Shown here piece by piece: positions 49,343-57,138 of a stretch of DNA of 64,000 nt. The notes below the pieces were generated by a model. It did not search any database. It was not told the DNA's origin and saw nothing but the letters and a program-made list of their open reading frames with translations. The DNA comes from Streptomyces griseoaurantiacus (GTDB taxonomy: Bacteria; Actinomycetota; Actinomycetes; Streptomycetales; Streptomycetaceae): assembly GCA_014656015.1 (NCBI GenBank), contig BNBP01000017.1, positions 1 through 64,000 on the forward strand. Direction: 5' to 3'. Position 1 is the stretch's first letter, and the number at the start of each line of letters is the position of its first letter. The translations under genes were made by a program, and so were the position numbers.

Positions 49343-50992
49343 TCACAGCCCCGCGGCCTCGGCCACGTCCTCCTTCAGCGCCGCCAGCAGCGCCGCCGCC
49401 CGCTCCCGCGCCTGCCCCAGGCCGTCCCGGTCGGCGACCGGCACGACGACCTCCAGGTAGCACTTCAGCTTCGGCTCGGTGCCGCTCGGGCGGACGATGA
49501 CCCGGGCGCCGTCCATCGTGTAGCGCAGGCCGTCCGTGGGCGGCAGCCGGTCGGTGCCCCGGGTAAGGTCCTCCGCCCCTCTCACGTCGAGCCCGGCCAG
49601 CCGCACCGGGGGCCGCTCGCGCAGCCGCCGCATGGCGTCGCCGATGACCGACAGGTCCTCCACCCGCACCGAGAGCTGGTCCGTGGCGTGCAGGCCGTGC
49701 TCGACGGCGAGGTCGTCGAGGAGGTCGAGGAGCGTGCGGCCCTCGGACTTCAGCCGGGAGGCCAGTTCCGTCAGCAGCAGCGCCGCCGTGATGCCGTCCT
49801 TGTCGCGCACCCCCTCGGGGTCGACGCAGTAGCCGAGGGCCTCCTCGTAGCCGTAGCGCAGGCCCTCGACGCGGGCGATCCACTTGAAGCCGGTGAGGGT
49901 CTCCTCGTACCCGAGGCCCGCCGCCGCGGCGATCCGGCCGAGGAGGGAGGAGGAGACGATCGACTCCGCGAACGTGCCGCTCACCCCGCGCCCGACCAGG
50001 TGGGCGGCGAGCAGCGCGCCGACCTCGTCGCCGCGCAGCATGCGCCATGCGCCGCCGTCCTTCACGGCGGCGGCGCACCGGTCGGCGTCCGGGTCGTTGG
50101 CGATCACCAGGTCGGGGTCGGCCTCCCGGGCGGTCGCGAACGCCAGGTCCATGGCGCCCGGCTCCTCCGGGTTGGGGAAGGCGACGGTCGGGAAGTCCGG
50201 GTCCGGCTCCGCCTGTTCGGCCACCAGCACCGGCTCGGGGAAGCCCGCCCGGGCGAACGCGGCCAGCAGGGTGTCCTTGCCGACGCCGTGCATCGCCGTG
50301 TAGACGGTGCGGGCGGTGCGCGGCGAGCCGGGGGCGAGGACGGCGTCGGTGCGGGCGAGGTAGGCATCGAGGACGGAGTCGTCGAGGACCTCCCAGCCGG
50401 AGTCCGGGCGGGGGACGTCGGCCAGGGCCGCGATCGCGTCGATCTCGGCGGCGATCCCGGCGTCGGCGGGCGGCACGATCTGCGAGCCGTCTCCCAGGTA
50501 CACCTTGTATCCGTTGTCCCGGGGCGGGTTGTGGCTCGCGGTGACCTCGACGCCGGCCACCGCGCCCAGGTGCCGGATCGCGAAGGCGAGCACGGGGGTC
50601 GGCAGCGGGCGGGGCAGCAGCGCCGCGCGCAGGCCCGCGCCGGTCATCACGGCGGCGGTGTCGCGGGCGAAGTCGGCCGACTTGTGGCGGGCGTCGTAGC
50701 CGATGACGACGAGGCCGGCATCCGGCGCGTCCCCGTGCGGGGTGCCGTTCTTCCTCAGATACGCGGCGAGACCCGCGGCGGCGCGGATGACGACGGCGCG
50801 GTTCATCCGCCGGGGCCCGGCGCCGAGCTCGCCGCGCAGACCGGCGGTGCCGAACTCCAGCGTGCCGGAGAAGCGGTCGGTGAGCCCGGGGAGGTCGTGG
50901 GCGTCGAGGAGGGCCGCGAGTTCCTCGCGGGTGTCCGGGTCGGGGTCCTCCGCGAGCCATGCCTTGGCGCGGGCGAGGAGATCGTCGTGCAC
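49343..50992 (-). CDS. Phospho-sugar mutase (phosphomannomutase/phosphoglucomutase)
   Basis: 549 aa. The phosphoserine loop is VTASHNPPRDNGYKVY; a metal-binding block appears as VIANDPDADRCAAAV; a sugar-specificity loop as GFKWIARVEGL and a phosphate-contact loop VRPSGTEPKLK. It converts hexose-6-phosphate to hexose-1-phosphate (mannose or glucose, possibly also ribose/deoxyribose-1-phosphate). Placement directly after deoD in the same direction, 121 bp away, makes a phosphopentomutase-like role in nucleoside breakdown worth noting: deoD yields (deoxy)ribose-1-phosphate and deoC needs the 5-phosphate, and no other phosphopentomutase is in the window. GTG start at 50992. Confidence 0.9.
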   Translation of the reverse strand: MHDDLLARAKAWLAEDPDPDTREELAALLDAHDLPGLTDRFSGTLEFGTAGLRGELGAGPRRMNRAVVIRAAAGLAAYLRKNGTPHGDAPDAGLVVIGYDARHKSADFARDTAAVMTGAGLRAALLPRPLPTPVLAFAIRHLGAVAGVEVTASHNPPRDNGYKVYLGDGSQIVPPADAGIAAEIDAIAALADVPRPDSGWEVLDDSVLDAYLARTDAVLAPGSPRTARTVYTAMHGVGKDTLLAAFARAGFPEPVLVAEQAEPDPDFPTVAFPNPEEPGAMDLAFATAREADPDLVIANDPDADRCAAAVKDGGAWRMLRGDEVGALLAAHLVGRGVSGTFAESIVSSSLLGRIAAAAGLGYEETLTGFKWIARVEGLRYGYEEALGYCVDPEGVRDKDGITAALLLTELASRLKSEGRTLLDLLDDLAVEHGLHATDQLSVRVEDLSVIGDAMRRLRERPPVRLAGLDVRGAEDLTRGTDRLPPTDGLRYTMDGARVIVRPSGTEPKLKCYLEVVVPVADRDGLGQARERAAALLAALKEDVAEAAGL

Positions 50993-51113
50993 GGGTCAGC
51001 CTCTCTCGTTGTGGTGCGGTTCGGGGGCGCCTTGCGGGCCGGTCGCGCCCGCGCGGCGGGACCGCGGACCACCGGTGCGGCGCGGGTCCCCCGTGAGCGC
51101 CCCCCAGAACGCG

Positions 51114-51938
51114 TCAGACGCGGTCCAGGACCTTCGTCAGCAGTGCCCCCATGCGGGCCGCGGAGTCGCGGCCGGCCTGGAGGACCTCCTCGTGGTTGAG
51201 GGGTTCGCCGGTCATTCCGGCCGCCAGGTTGGTGACCAGGGAGATGCCCAGCACCTCCGCGCCCGCCTCGCGGGCGGCGATCGCCTCCAGCACCGTCGAC
51301 ATGCCGACCAGGTCCGCGCCGATCGTGCGGGCCATGCGGATCTCCGCAGGGGTCTCGTAGTGCGGCCCGGGGAACTGGGCGTAGACGCCCTCCTCCAGAC
51401 CGGGCTCGATCTCCTTGCACAGCGCCCGCAGCCGGGGCGAGTACAGGTCGGTGAGGTCCACGAAGTTCGCGCCGACGATCGGTGAGGTCGCCGTGAGGTT
51501 GATGTGGTCGCTGATCAGCACCGGCTGCCCGGGGCGCATCGTCTCGCGCAGACCTCCGCAGCCGTTGGTCAGGACGACCGTCTTCGCTCCGGCGGCGACG
51601 GCCGTGCGCACGCCGTGGGCGACCGAGGCGACCCCGTGACCCTCGTAGTAGTGGGTGCGGCCGAGGAAGACCAGGGCGCGCTTGCCGCCGAGGCGGTAGG
51701 AGCGCAGGCGTCCGCCGTGACCCTCGACGGCCGGCGGGGCGAAGCCCGGCAGGTCGGTGACGAGCAGTTCGGCCTCGGGCTCGCCGAGGGCGTCGACGGC
51801 GGGGGCCCAGCCGGAGCCCATCACGAGGGCGACGTCGTGGGTCTCGGCGCCCGTCAGCTCGCGCAGCCGCGCGCCGGCGGTGTCGGCGGCGGCGTAGGGG
51901 TCGCCCTGGCGGTCGTCCGGAAGAAGAGAAGCGTTCAC
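51114..51938 (-). CDS. deoD: Purine nucleoside phosphorylase
   Basis: 274 aa from GTG 51938. It splits inosine/guanosine (and deoxy forms) with phosphate. This is the trimeric, mammalian-like class: [11 protein letters not shown] phosphate loop, [16 protein letters not shown] and [36 protein letters not shown] (51951-51946) lies 7 nt before the GTG, so a leaderless message is likely. Operator site F overlaps the -35 area. Works with add (inosine supply) and deoC (after pentose isomerisation). Confidence 0.95.
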   Translation of the reverse strand: MNASLLPDDRQGDPYAAADTAGARLRELTGAETHDVALVMGSGWAPAVDALGEPEAELLVTDLPGFAPPAVEGHGGRLRSYRLGGKRALVFLGRTHYYEGHGVASVAHGVRTAVAAGAKTVVLTNGCGGLRETMRPGQPVLISDHINLTATSPIVGANFVDLTDLYSPRLRALCKEIEPGLEEGVYAQFPGPHYETPAEIRMARTIGADLVGMSTVLEAIAAREAGAEVLGISLVTNLAAGMTGEPLNHEEVLQAGRDSAARMGALLTKVLDRV

Positions 51939-51962
51939 GCGCAAGAGAGTAGCCGTTTCGCG

Positions 51963-51976
51963 CCTACGCGCGTAGA
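51963..51976 (-). promoter_or_regulatory. Nucleoside-regulon operator, site F (deoD)
   Basis: CCTACGCGCGTAGA with perfect core 51964-51975. On the minus strand it covers the -35 region of the TACTCT promoter of deoD. Confidence 0.82.
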
Positions 51977-52050
51977 TGACGGAGGTCGCGGGAGTGCGAT
52001 CGTTGTCGTGTCGTTTCCGAGGGCGCCCCTGGGGGCCTTCCGGGAAGGTC

Positions 52051-52767
52051 CTAGGAGGGCCAGGCCGACAGGGCCGTGTCGGCGACCAGTCGCAGTTCCT
52101 CGCGGCTCGCGCCGCTCGCCGCCTGCACGGCGATGCCGTTGCCGACGGTCATCAGGAACCGGGCGAGCGTCGCGGGATCGGCGTCCGCGGGGAGGTCGCC
52201 CTCGTCGCGGGCCCGCGTGAACCGCTCGCGCAGGCGGGCGGTCCCCTCGTTGCGCCAGTCGGCGAGGGCGTCCCGGACGGTGCGGCCGAGGTCGCCGGCG
52301 GCGAGGGAGGCCTGGACGCCCAGGCAGCCGGTGGGGCGGTCGGGCTGGGTGGTGGCCCGGACGGCGCCGCCCAGGAACGCCTCGGCCACCCGCCGGGCGG
52401 TCGGTTCCGCCAGGGCGCGGAGCACGTACGAGGCGGGGCCTTCGCTGTAGCGCCGCAGCGCCTTGTGGAACAGCTCCTCCTTGTTGCCGAAGGCCGCGTA
52501 CATGCTGGTGCGGGTGATGCCCATGGCGCGTGTGAGGTCGGTGAGCCCGGCGCCCTCGTAGCCCTGCTCCCAGAAGACCCGCATCGCGCGTTCGAGCGCC
52601 TCGTCGGCGTCGAACCCCCTCGGGCGGCCGATCGGCGCCTTCCGCTGTGTCCCTGGCGTCCCCGGTGTCCCCGGCGTTCCCGGCGGCGCGTCCTGCGGCG
52701 TCCCCGCCGGGGCCTTCGGCCCGGTGTCCGCCCGCGTTCCGGGCCTTGTCTCCCGCTCCGACTCCAT
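52051..52767 (-). CDS. TetR-family transcriptional regulator
   Basis: 238 aa. A 45-residue Thr/Pro/Gly-rich leader with GTPGTPGT repeats precedes [27 protein letters not shown] and the [29 protein letters not shown]. The true start may lie nearer the IGRPRG segment, but no better ribosome site was seen. It is divergent from an SDR oxidoreductase, with two matching palindromes between. It likely represses both genes and releases them on binding a small hydrophobic compound. Confidence 0.9.
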   Translation of the reverse strand: MESERETRPGTRADTGPKAPAGTPQDAPPGTPGTPGTPGTQRKAPIGRPRGFDADEALERAMRVFWEQGYEGAGLTDLTRAMGITRTSMYAAFGNKEELFHKALRRYSEGPASYVLRALAEPTARRVAEAFLGGAVRATTQPDRPTGCLGVQASLAAGDLGRTVRDALADWRNEGTARLRERFTRARDEGDLPADADPATLARFLMTVGNGIAVQAASGASREELRLVADTALSAWPS

Positions 52768-52784
52768 GCCGCGATCCTACCTCT

Positions 52785-52806
52785 TTCTGTACCGCCCGGT
52801 GCGGAA
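52785..52806. promoter_or_regulatory. Weaker TetR operator next to the TetR start
   Basis: Imperfect copy (core TGTACCGCCCGGTGC) of the palindrome at 52821-52842; 16 of 22 positions agree. It lies 18 bp upstream of the TetR start, so may set autorepression. Centre-to-centre distance to the strong site is 36 bp. Confidence 0.55.
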
Positions 52807-52820
52807 GTGCTACGGTCACA

Positions 52821-52842
52821 TTCAGTACCGATCGGTACTGAA
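52821..52842. promoter_or_regulatory. Perfect 22-bp TetR operator upstream of the SDR gene
   Basis: A fully symmetrical 22-bp palindrome with core CAGTACCGATCGGTACTG, flanked by TT and AA. It ends 19 bp before the SDR ATG and touches the region of its ribosome site (GGAGG at 52851-52855). Confidence 0.82.
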
Positions 52843-52861
52843 ATTCGTGGAGGTCATTGTC

Positions 52862-53614
52862 ATGGGGAAGCTCGAAGGCAGGACCGCGGTCGTCACGGGC
52901 GGCGGCACGGGGATCGGCCTGGCCAGCGCCGTACGGCTCGCGGCCGAGGGCGCGCACGTGTTCGTCAGTGGACGCCGCAAGACGGAACTGGACGCCGCGG
53001 TCGAGGCCATCGGCCCCGACCGGGCCACCGCGGTACCGGGGGACATCGCGAACCCGGCCGACCTGGACCGGCTCTACGAGGCCGTGCGGGCCCGGGGGAG
53101 GGGACTGGACGTGGTGTTCGCCAACGCGGCGACCGCGCAGCTCGTCCCGCTCGGGAACATCACCGAGGAGGACTACGACCACGTCTTCGGCGTCAACGTG
53201 CTCGGCACGCTGTTCACCGTCCAGAAGGCGCTGCCGCTGCTCAACGAGGGTGCCTCGGTCATCATCAACGCCTCCACCGCCGCCGACAACGGCAAGGAAA
53301 CCGGCTTCGCCCTCTACGCGGCCTCCAAGGCCGCCGTCCGGTCCTTCGCGCGGACCTGGGGCAACACGCTGAAGGACCGGGGCGTCCGGGTCAACGCGAT
53401 CTCGCCCGGGCCGATCGACACCCCGGCGATCCCGGCGCTGTTCGGCGAGCAGAAGGCCGAGGAGGTCAGGGCGCACCTCGCCACGACCGCGGCGGTGGGC
53501 CGGATGGGCCGCCCCGAGGAGGTCGCGGCGGCGGTGGCCTTCCTCGCCTCCGACGACAGCAGCTTCCTCCTCGGCTCCAACCTGTACGTGGACGGAGGCG
53601 AGAACCAGATCTGA
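52862..53614 (+). CDS. SDR-family oxidoreductase
   Basis: 250 aa, classical short-chain dehydrogenase. TGGGTGIG binds NAD(P), NAA/T-like ANAAT follows, catalytic Ser in NASTAADNGK and YAASK (Tyr, Lys), and a C-terminal LYVDGGENQI. GGAGG 6 nt before ATG 52862. Under TetR control by the operators upstream. The Arg in FVSGRRKTEL suggests NADPH. The substrate is unknown. Confidence 0.92.
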   Translation: MGKLEGRTAVVTGGGTGIGLASAVRLAAEGAHVFVSGRRKTELDAAVEAIGPDRATAVPGDIANPADLDRLYEAVRARGRGLDVVFANAATAQLVPLGNITEEDYDHVFGVNVLGTLFTVQKALPLLNEGASVIINASTAADNGKETGFALYAASKAAVRSFARTWGNTLKDRGVRVNAISPGPIDTPAIPALFGEQKAEEVRAHLATTAAVGRMGRPEEVAAAVAFLASDDSSFLLGSNLYVDGGENQI

Positions 53615-53625
53615 CCGGGGCGGCG

Positions 53626-53643
53626 CGGCGGGTGCGCCCGCCG
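53626..53643. terminator. Small hairpin between convergent genes
   Basis: Arms CGGCGGG (53626-53632) and complement (53637-53643) with a TGCG tetraloop, between the SDR and GGCT-fold genes. Short but well placed. Confidence 0.45.
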
Positions 53644-53663
53644 GTCGGCAGAGTGGCGGCGGG

Positions 53664-54101
53664 TCAGCAGGGGCGCTTGCGCAGCTCCATCACGTAGTCG
53701 TGCGGAGCCCCCGCCGACTCCGCCGCGTCGGCCACCTCGCCCAGGTAGCGGGCGGACGGCAGCCCGCCCTCGTAGGCGTTGAGGACGTACGTCCACGCGG
53801 ACTCCTCGCCGTCCAGCGTGTGCACCCGCACCTTCACCCGGCGGTATATGTCCATGCCCACGCCCTCCCAGCGGTCCAGGGAGTCCTCGTCCATGGGGGC
53901 GATGTCGTACAGCGCGAGGAACACCTGGGAGCCCGGCGCCTCCACGATCGTCGCCAGCGCGCCCTCCCAGCTCATCTGCTCGCCGCCGAACGTGAGCCGC
54001 CAGTCGTTCAGCCAGCCCGTGGCGCGCAGCGGCGAGTGCGGGGCGCGGCGCGTCATGAGCCGCGCGTCGAGGTTGCCGGCGTACGCGGCGTAGAGCGACA
54101 T
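53664..54101 (-). CDS. Gamma-glutamylcyclotransferase-fold protein
   Basis: 145 aa from ATG 54101. Begins SLYAAYAGNLDARLM, the Y-G/A-S/N-L phosphate-like loop of the GGCT/AIG2 fold, then LRATGWLNDWRLTFGG, and a middle FLALYDIAPMDEDSLDRWEGV with the acidic residue expected as general acid/base. These enzymes make 5-oxoproline from gamma-glutamyl compounds; the true substrate here is unknown. TACGCT 6 nt before the ATG suggests leaderless translation. A longer frame upstream reads through the divergent promoter and is not used. Confidence 0.82.
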   Translation of the reverse strand: MSLYAAYAGNLDARLMTRRAPHSPLRATGWLNDWRLTFGGEQMSWEGALATIVEAPGSQVFLALYDIAPMDEDSLDRWEGVGMDIYRRVKVRVHTLDGEESAWTYVLNAYEGGLPSARYLGEVADAAESAGAPHDYVMELRKRPC

Positions 54102-54238
54102 GAGCGCAGCGTACGGCAGTCCCGTGCCGGTCACCCGGGCACGCCGCGGGGGCCGGACGCCGCCCGGTCCCCGCCCGGACACGCCCCGCCCGAGGCCCCG
54201 GGCGGAAGCACCTTGAAGCGTGCGGGACAATGGGGTAC

Positions 54239-55678
54239 GTGACTCGGATCGTGATCATTGGTGGCGGACCCGGCGGATACGAAGCGGCGCTGGTGGCCGC
54301 GCAGCTCGGCGCGGAGGTGACCGTCGTCGACTGCGACGGCCTGGGCGGAGCGTCGGTGCTGACCGACTGCGTGCCCTCGAAGACCCTCATCGCGACCGCC
54401 GAGGTGATGACCACCTTCGACTCCTCCTACGAGGAGCTCGGCATCATCGTCGCCGACGACACCCCGCCGCTGGAGGAGGCCGCCCGGGTGGTCGGGGTCG
54501 ACCTCGGCAAGGTCAACCGCCGGGTCAAGCGGCTCGCCCTCGCCCAGTCGCACGACATCACCGCCTCCGTGACCCGGGCCGGCGCCCGCGTCGTGCGCGG
54601 CCGGGGCCGGCTGGAGGGCATGCAGGGCCTGGACGGCTCGCGCAAGGTCGTCGTCCGGGCCGCTGACGGCACCGAGGAGACCCTGACCGCCGACGCCGTC
54701 CTCATCGCCACCGGCGGTCATCCGCGCGAACTGCCCGACGCGCAGCCCGACGGCGAGCGCATCCTGAACTGGACCCAGGTCTACGACCTCGACGAGCTGC
54801 CCGAGGAGCTCATCGTGGTCGGCTCCGGCGTCACCGGCGCCGAGTTCGCCGGCGCCTACCAGGCGCTCGGCTCCAAGGTCACCCTCGTCTCCTCCCGCGA
54901 CCGGGTGCTGCCCGGCGAGGACCCCGACGCCGCCGCCGTCCTGGAGGACGTCTTCCGCCGCCGCGGCATGAACGTCATGGCCCGCTCCCGCGCCGAGTCC
55001 GCCAAGCGGGTCGGCGACCGGGTCGAGGTCACCCTCGCGGACGGCCGGGTCATCACCGGCTCGCACTGCCTGATGGCCGTCGGCGCCATTCCCAACAGCG
55101 CGGGCCTGGGACTGGAGGAGGCGGGCGTCCAGCTCCGCGAGTCCGGGCACATCCGCACCGACCGCGTCTCCCGCACGACGGCGCCGGGCGTGTACGCCGC
55201 CGGTGACGTGACCGGCGTCTTCGCGCTCGCCTCCGTGGCCGCCATGCAGGGACGCATCGCGATGTACCACTTCCTCGGCGACGCGGTGGCCCCCCTCGAC
55301 CTCAAGACGGTCTCCTCCAACGTCTTCACCGACCCCGAGATCGCCACCGTCGGCTATTCGCAGGCCGACGTCGACGCCGGCAAGATCGACGCCCGCGTCG
55401 TCAAACTGCCGCTGCTGCGCAACCCGCGCGCCAAGATGCAGGGCATCCGGGACGGCTTCGTCAAGATCTTCTGCCGTCCGGGCACCGAGATCGTGGTCGG
55501 CGGAGTCGTCGTGGCCCCGCGCGCCTCGGAACTCATCCACCCCATCTCGATCGCGGTCGACAACAACCTGACGGTCGAACAGATCGCGAACGCGTTCACC
55601 GTGTACCCGTCCCTGTCGGGATCGATCGCGGAGGTCGCCCGCCAGCTCCACACCCGCAAGGCGACGGCAGGGGCCTGA
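54239..55678 (+). CDS. lpdA: Flavoprotein disulfide reductase family (LpdA-like NAD(P)H-quinone reductase)
   Basis: 479 aa from GTG 54239 (GACAAT 7 nt upstream; ATG 54230 adds three residues). FAD motif IIGGGPGGYEAAL, NAD motif VVGSGVTGAEFAGAY, second FAD motif GVYAAGDVTG and a C-terminal dimer domain ending in ANAFTVYPSLSGSIAEVAR. The usual redox pair CxxxxC is degenerate: GLGGASVLTDCVPSKT has Ser in place of the first Cys. Mycobacterium LpdA also lacks the pair and works as a quinone reductase, not a lipoamide dehydrogenase. The C-terminal HxxxxE pair is also replaced (YPSLSG). It probably reduces quinones or dyes with NAD(P)H. Confidence 0.88.
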   Translation: MTRIVIIGGGPGGYEAALVAAQLGAEVTVVDCDGLGGASVLTDCVPSKTLIATAEVMTTFDSSYEELGIIVADDTPPLEEAARVVGVDLGKVNRRVKRLALAQSHDITASVTRAGARVVRGRGRLEGMQGLDGSRKVVVRAADGTEETLTADAVLIATGGHPRELPDAQPDGERILNWTQVYDLDELPEELIVVGSGVTGAEFAGAYQALGSKVTLVSSRDRVLPGEDPDAAAVLEDVFRRRGMNVMARSRAESAKRVGDRVEVTLADGRVITGSHCLMAVGAIPNSAGLGLEEAGVQLRESGHIRTDRVSRTTAPGVYAAGDVTGVFALASVAAMQGRIAMYHFLGDAVAPLDLKTVSSNVFTDPEIATVGYSQADVDAGKIDARVVKLPLLRNPRAKMQGIRDGFVKIFCRPGTEIVVGGVVVAPRASELIHPISIAVDNNLTVEQIANAFTVYPSLSGSIAEVARQLHTRKATAGA

Positions 55679-55867
55679 CGACGACCGGGCAACTGCCGCC
55701 CGGCCGAAAGCGGTTCGCCTCGGTCACGCGCAGTCGCCGGGGGCGCGGACCAGGTGTGTGACGGGCGGGAAACGCGTATACCACTTGTGAACCCCCTGTG
55801 CGAACAACTTCTGTTATTCGGCGCAAACTGCTGAAAGCAGGCGGTCGTTGGGGTTACTGTCAGTTTC

Positions 55868-56818
55868 GTGTTCGCTGCAGAACGTCGCCAATTGATCCTC
55901 GAAATGGTGCGCGCAAACGGGGCCGTGTCGCTCCGTGAGCTCGCCCGCGTCGTCCAGACCTCCGAAGTGACCGTACGGCGGGACGTGCGCGCACTGGAGG
56001 CAGAAGGACTCCTCGACCGCCGGCACGGCGGTGCGGTACTGCCGGGCGGGTTCACGCGGGAGTCCGGCTTTCCGCAGAAATCCCATCTCGCGACCGCCGA
56101 GAAGACGGCCATCGCCGATCTCGCCGCGAGCCTCGTCGAAGAGGGCGAGGCGATCGTGGTCGGTGCGGGCACCACCACGCAGGAACTGGCGCGCCGGCTC
56201 GCCCGTGTGCCGGGGCTGACCGTCGTCACCAACTCCCTGCTGGTCGCACAGGCCCTCGCCCACGCCAACCGGGTGGAGGTCGTGATGACCGGCGGCACCC
56301 TGCGCGGCTCCAACTACGCGCTCGTCGGGTCCGGGGCGGAGCAGTCCCTCCAGGGCCTGCGGGTCTCCCGGGCCTTCCTCTCGGGCGCCGGGCTCACCGC
56401 CGAGCGGGGACTGTCCACGTCGAACATGCTCTCCGCCTCGGTCGACCGGGCGCTGGTGCAGGCGGCGGCGGAGGTCGTGGTCCTCGCGGACCACACGAAG
56501 CTCGGGACGGACACGATGTTCCAGACCGTGCCGACGGATCTCATCACCCGGCTCGTCACCGACGAGCCGCCCGCGCACGACGACCGTGCGGGCGGTGAAC
56601 TGCAGGCGCTGGCCGACCAGGGCGTGCAGATCGCGGTGGCCGGGGCGGGGGGCGGCGAGACGGGACCGGGTGGGCGGCAATCCCGCCGGGACGTCGGCCT
56701 GCCGGGCCCCAGACGGCAGGGCAACCCCGCGGGCCCGCAACTCCGCAGTGCCCCCGCCCTCGGTGACGCCCCCGCCGGGGACCGCCCGGCGAGGGTCGCG
56801 GACCTCCGCCGACGGTAG
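55868..56818 (+). CDS. DeoR-family transcriptional regulator with extended C-terminus
   Basis: 316 aa from GTG 55868; TACTGT 7 nt upstream indicates a leaderless start. The HTH is at the N-terminus (AERRQLILEMVRANGAVSLREL, SEVTVRRDVRALEAEGLLDR), and the DeoR C-terminal sugar-phosphate domain follows (AIVVGAGTTTQELARRL, VVTNSLLVAQALAH, GLTAERGLSTSN, VVLADHTKLGTD). Usual members end near residue 255; here about 60 more residues of Gly/Pro/Arg-rich sequence follow. Since DeoR proteins commonly sense sugar phosphates, it is a candidate for the nucleoside operator, but its own promoter has only CTGCT-GAA-AGCAG (55828-55840). Confidence 0.88.
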   Translation: MFAAERRQLILEMVRANGAVSLRELARVVQTSEVTVRRDVRALEAEGLLDRRHGGAVLPGGFTRESGFPQKSHLATAEKTAIADLAASLVEEGEAIVVGAGTTTQELARRLARVPGLTVVTNSLLVAQALAHANRVEVVMTGGTLRGSNYALVGSGAEQSLQGLRVSRAFLSGAGLTAERGLSTSNMLSASVDRALVQAAAEVVVLADHTKLGTDTMFQTVPTDLITRLVTDEPPAHDDRAGGELQALADQGVQIAVAGAGGGETGPGGRQSRRDVGLPGPRRQGNPAGPQLRSAPALGDAPAGDRPARVADLRRR

Positions 56819-57138
56819 CGAGCGGCGCGCTGCGGGGCCGAGCGGTGCGGTGCGGTGCCGTGCCTCGGCTGCGGGTGCGCTGTGGCTGGTCGCGCAGTTC
56901 CTCGCGCCCCTTGGGGTGGCTGGGGTTGAGGGTCGGGTGCGGGTGGTCTGTGGCCGGTCGCGCAGTTCCCCGCGCCCCTTGGGGGGCTGAGGTTGTACCT
57001 CTGGTGCGGGTGGTCTGTGGCCGGTCGCGCAGTTCCTCGCGCCCCTGGGGTGGTGGGGTGCAGGGGCGGAGCCCTTGGGGACGGGACGGGTAGGGGCGGC
57101 GGGGGTGGAGAACCCCCGGGCCGCCCCCGGCCGGTTCG
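56819..57138. other. Intergenic region with dispersed Streptomyces repeats
   Basis: 320 bp between the DeoR and AccA2 genes, which converge. Most of it is the three-copy repeat at 56882-57060; no gene was recognised. Open frames through it have the composition of the repeat, not of protein. Confidence 0.6.
56882..57060. repeat. Three copies of the GCGCAGTTCC intergenic repeat
   Basis: Units beginning GTGGC[T/C]GGTCGCGCAGTTCC start at 56882, 56950 and 57017 (periods 68 and 67 bp). Each continues [T/C]CGCGCCCC[T]TGGGG. From general knowledge the sequence GCGCAGTTCCCCGCGCCCC is a common dispersed intergenic element of Streptomyces chromosomes, usually between convergent genes. Its function is not known. 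Confidence 0.8.

Noticed and set aside
46419..50960. Open frame of about 1500 codons on the minus strand opposite the ABC/FtsX and mutase genes
   Set aside because: It is a GC-rich shadow frame: no domain, Arg/Gly/Pro/His bias, and it runs antisense to two clear genes.
47825..51199. Open frame of over 1100 codons on the plus strand across FtsX, the mutase and deoD
   Set aside because: Shadow of three real genes, with composition typical of a wrong frame and no start or ribosome site of quality.
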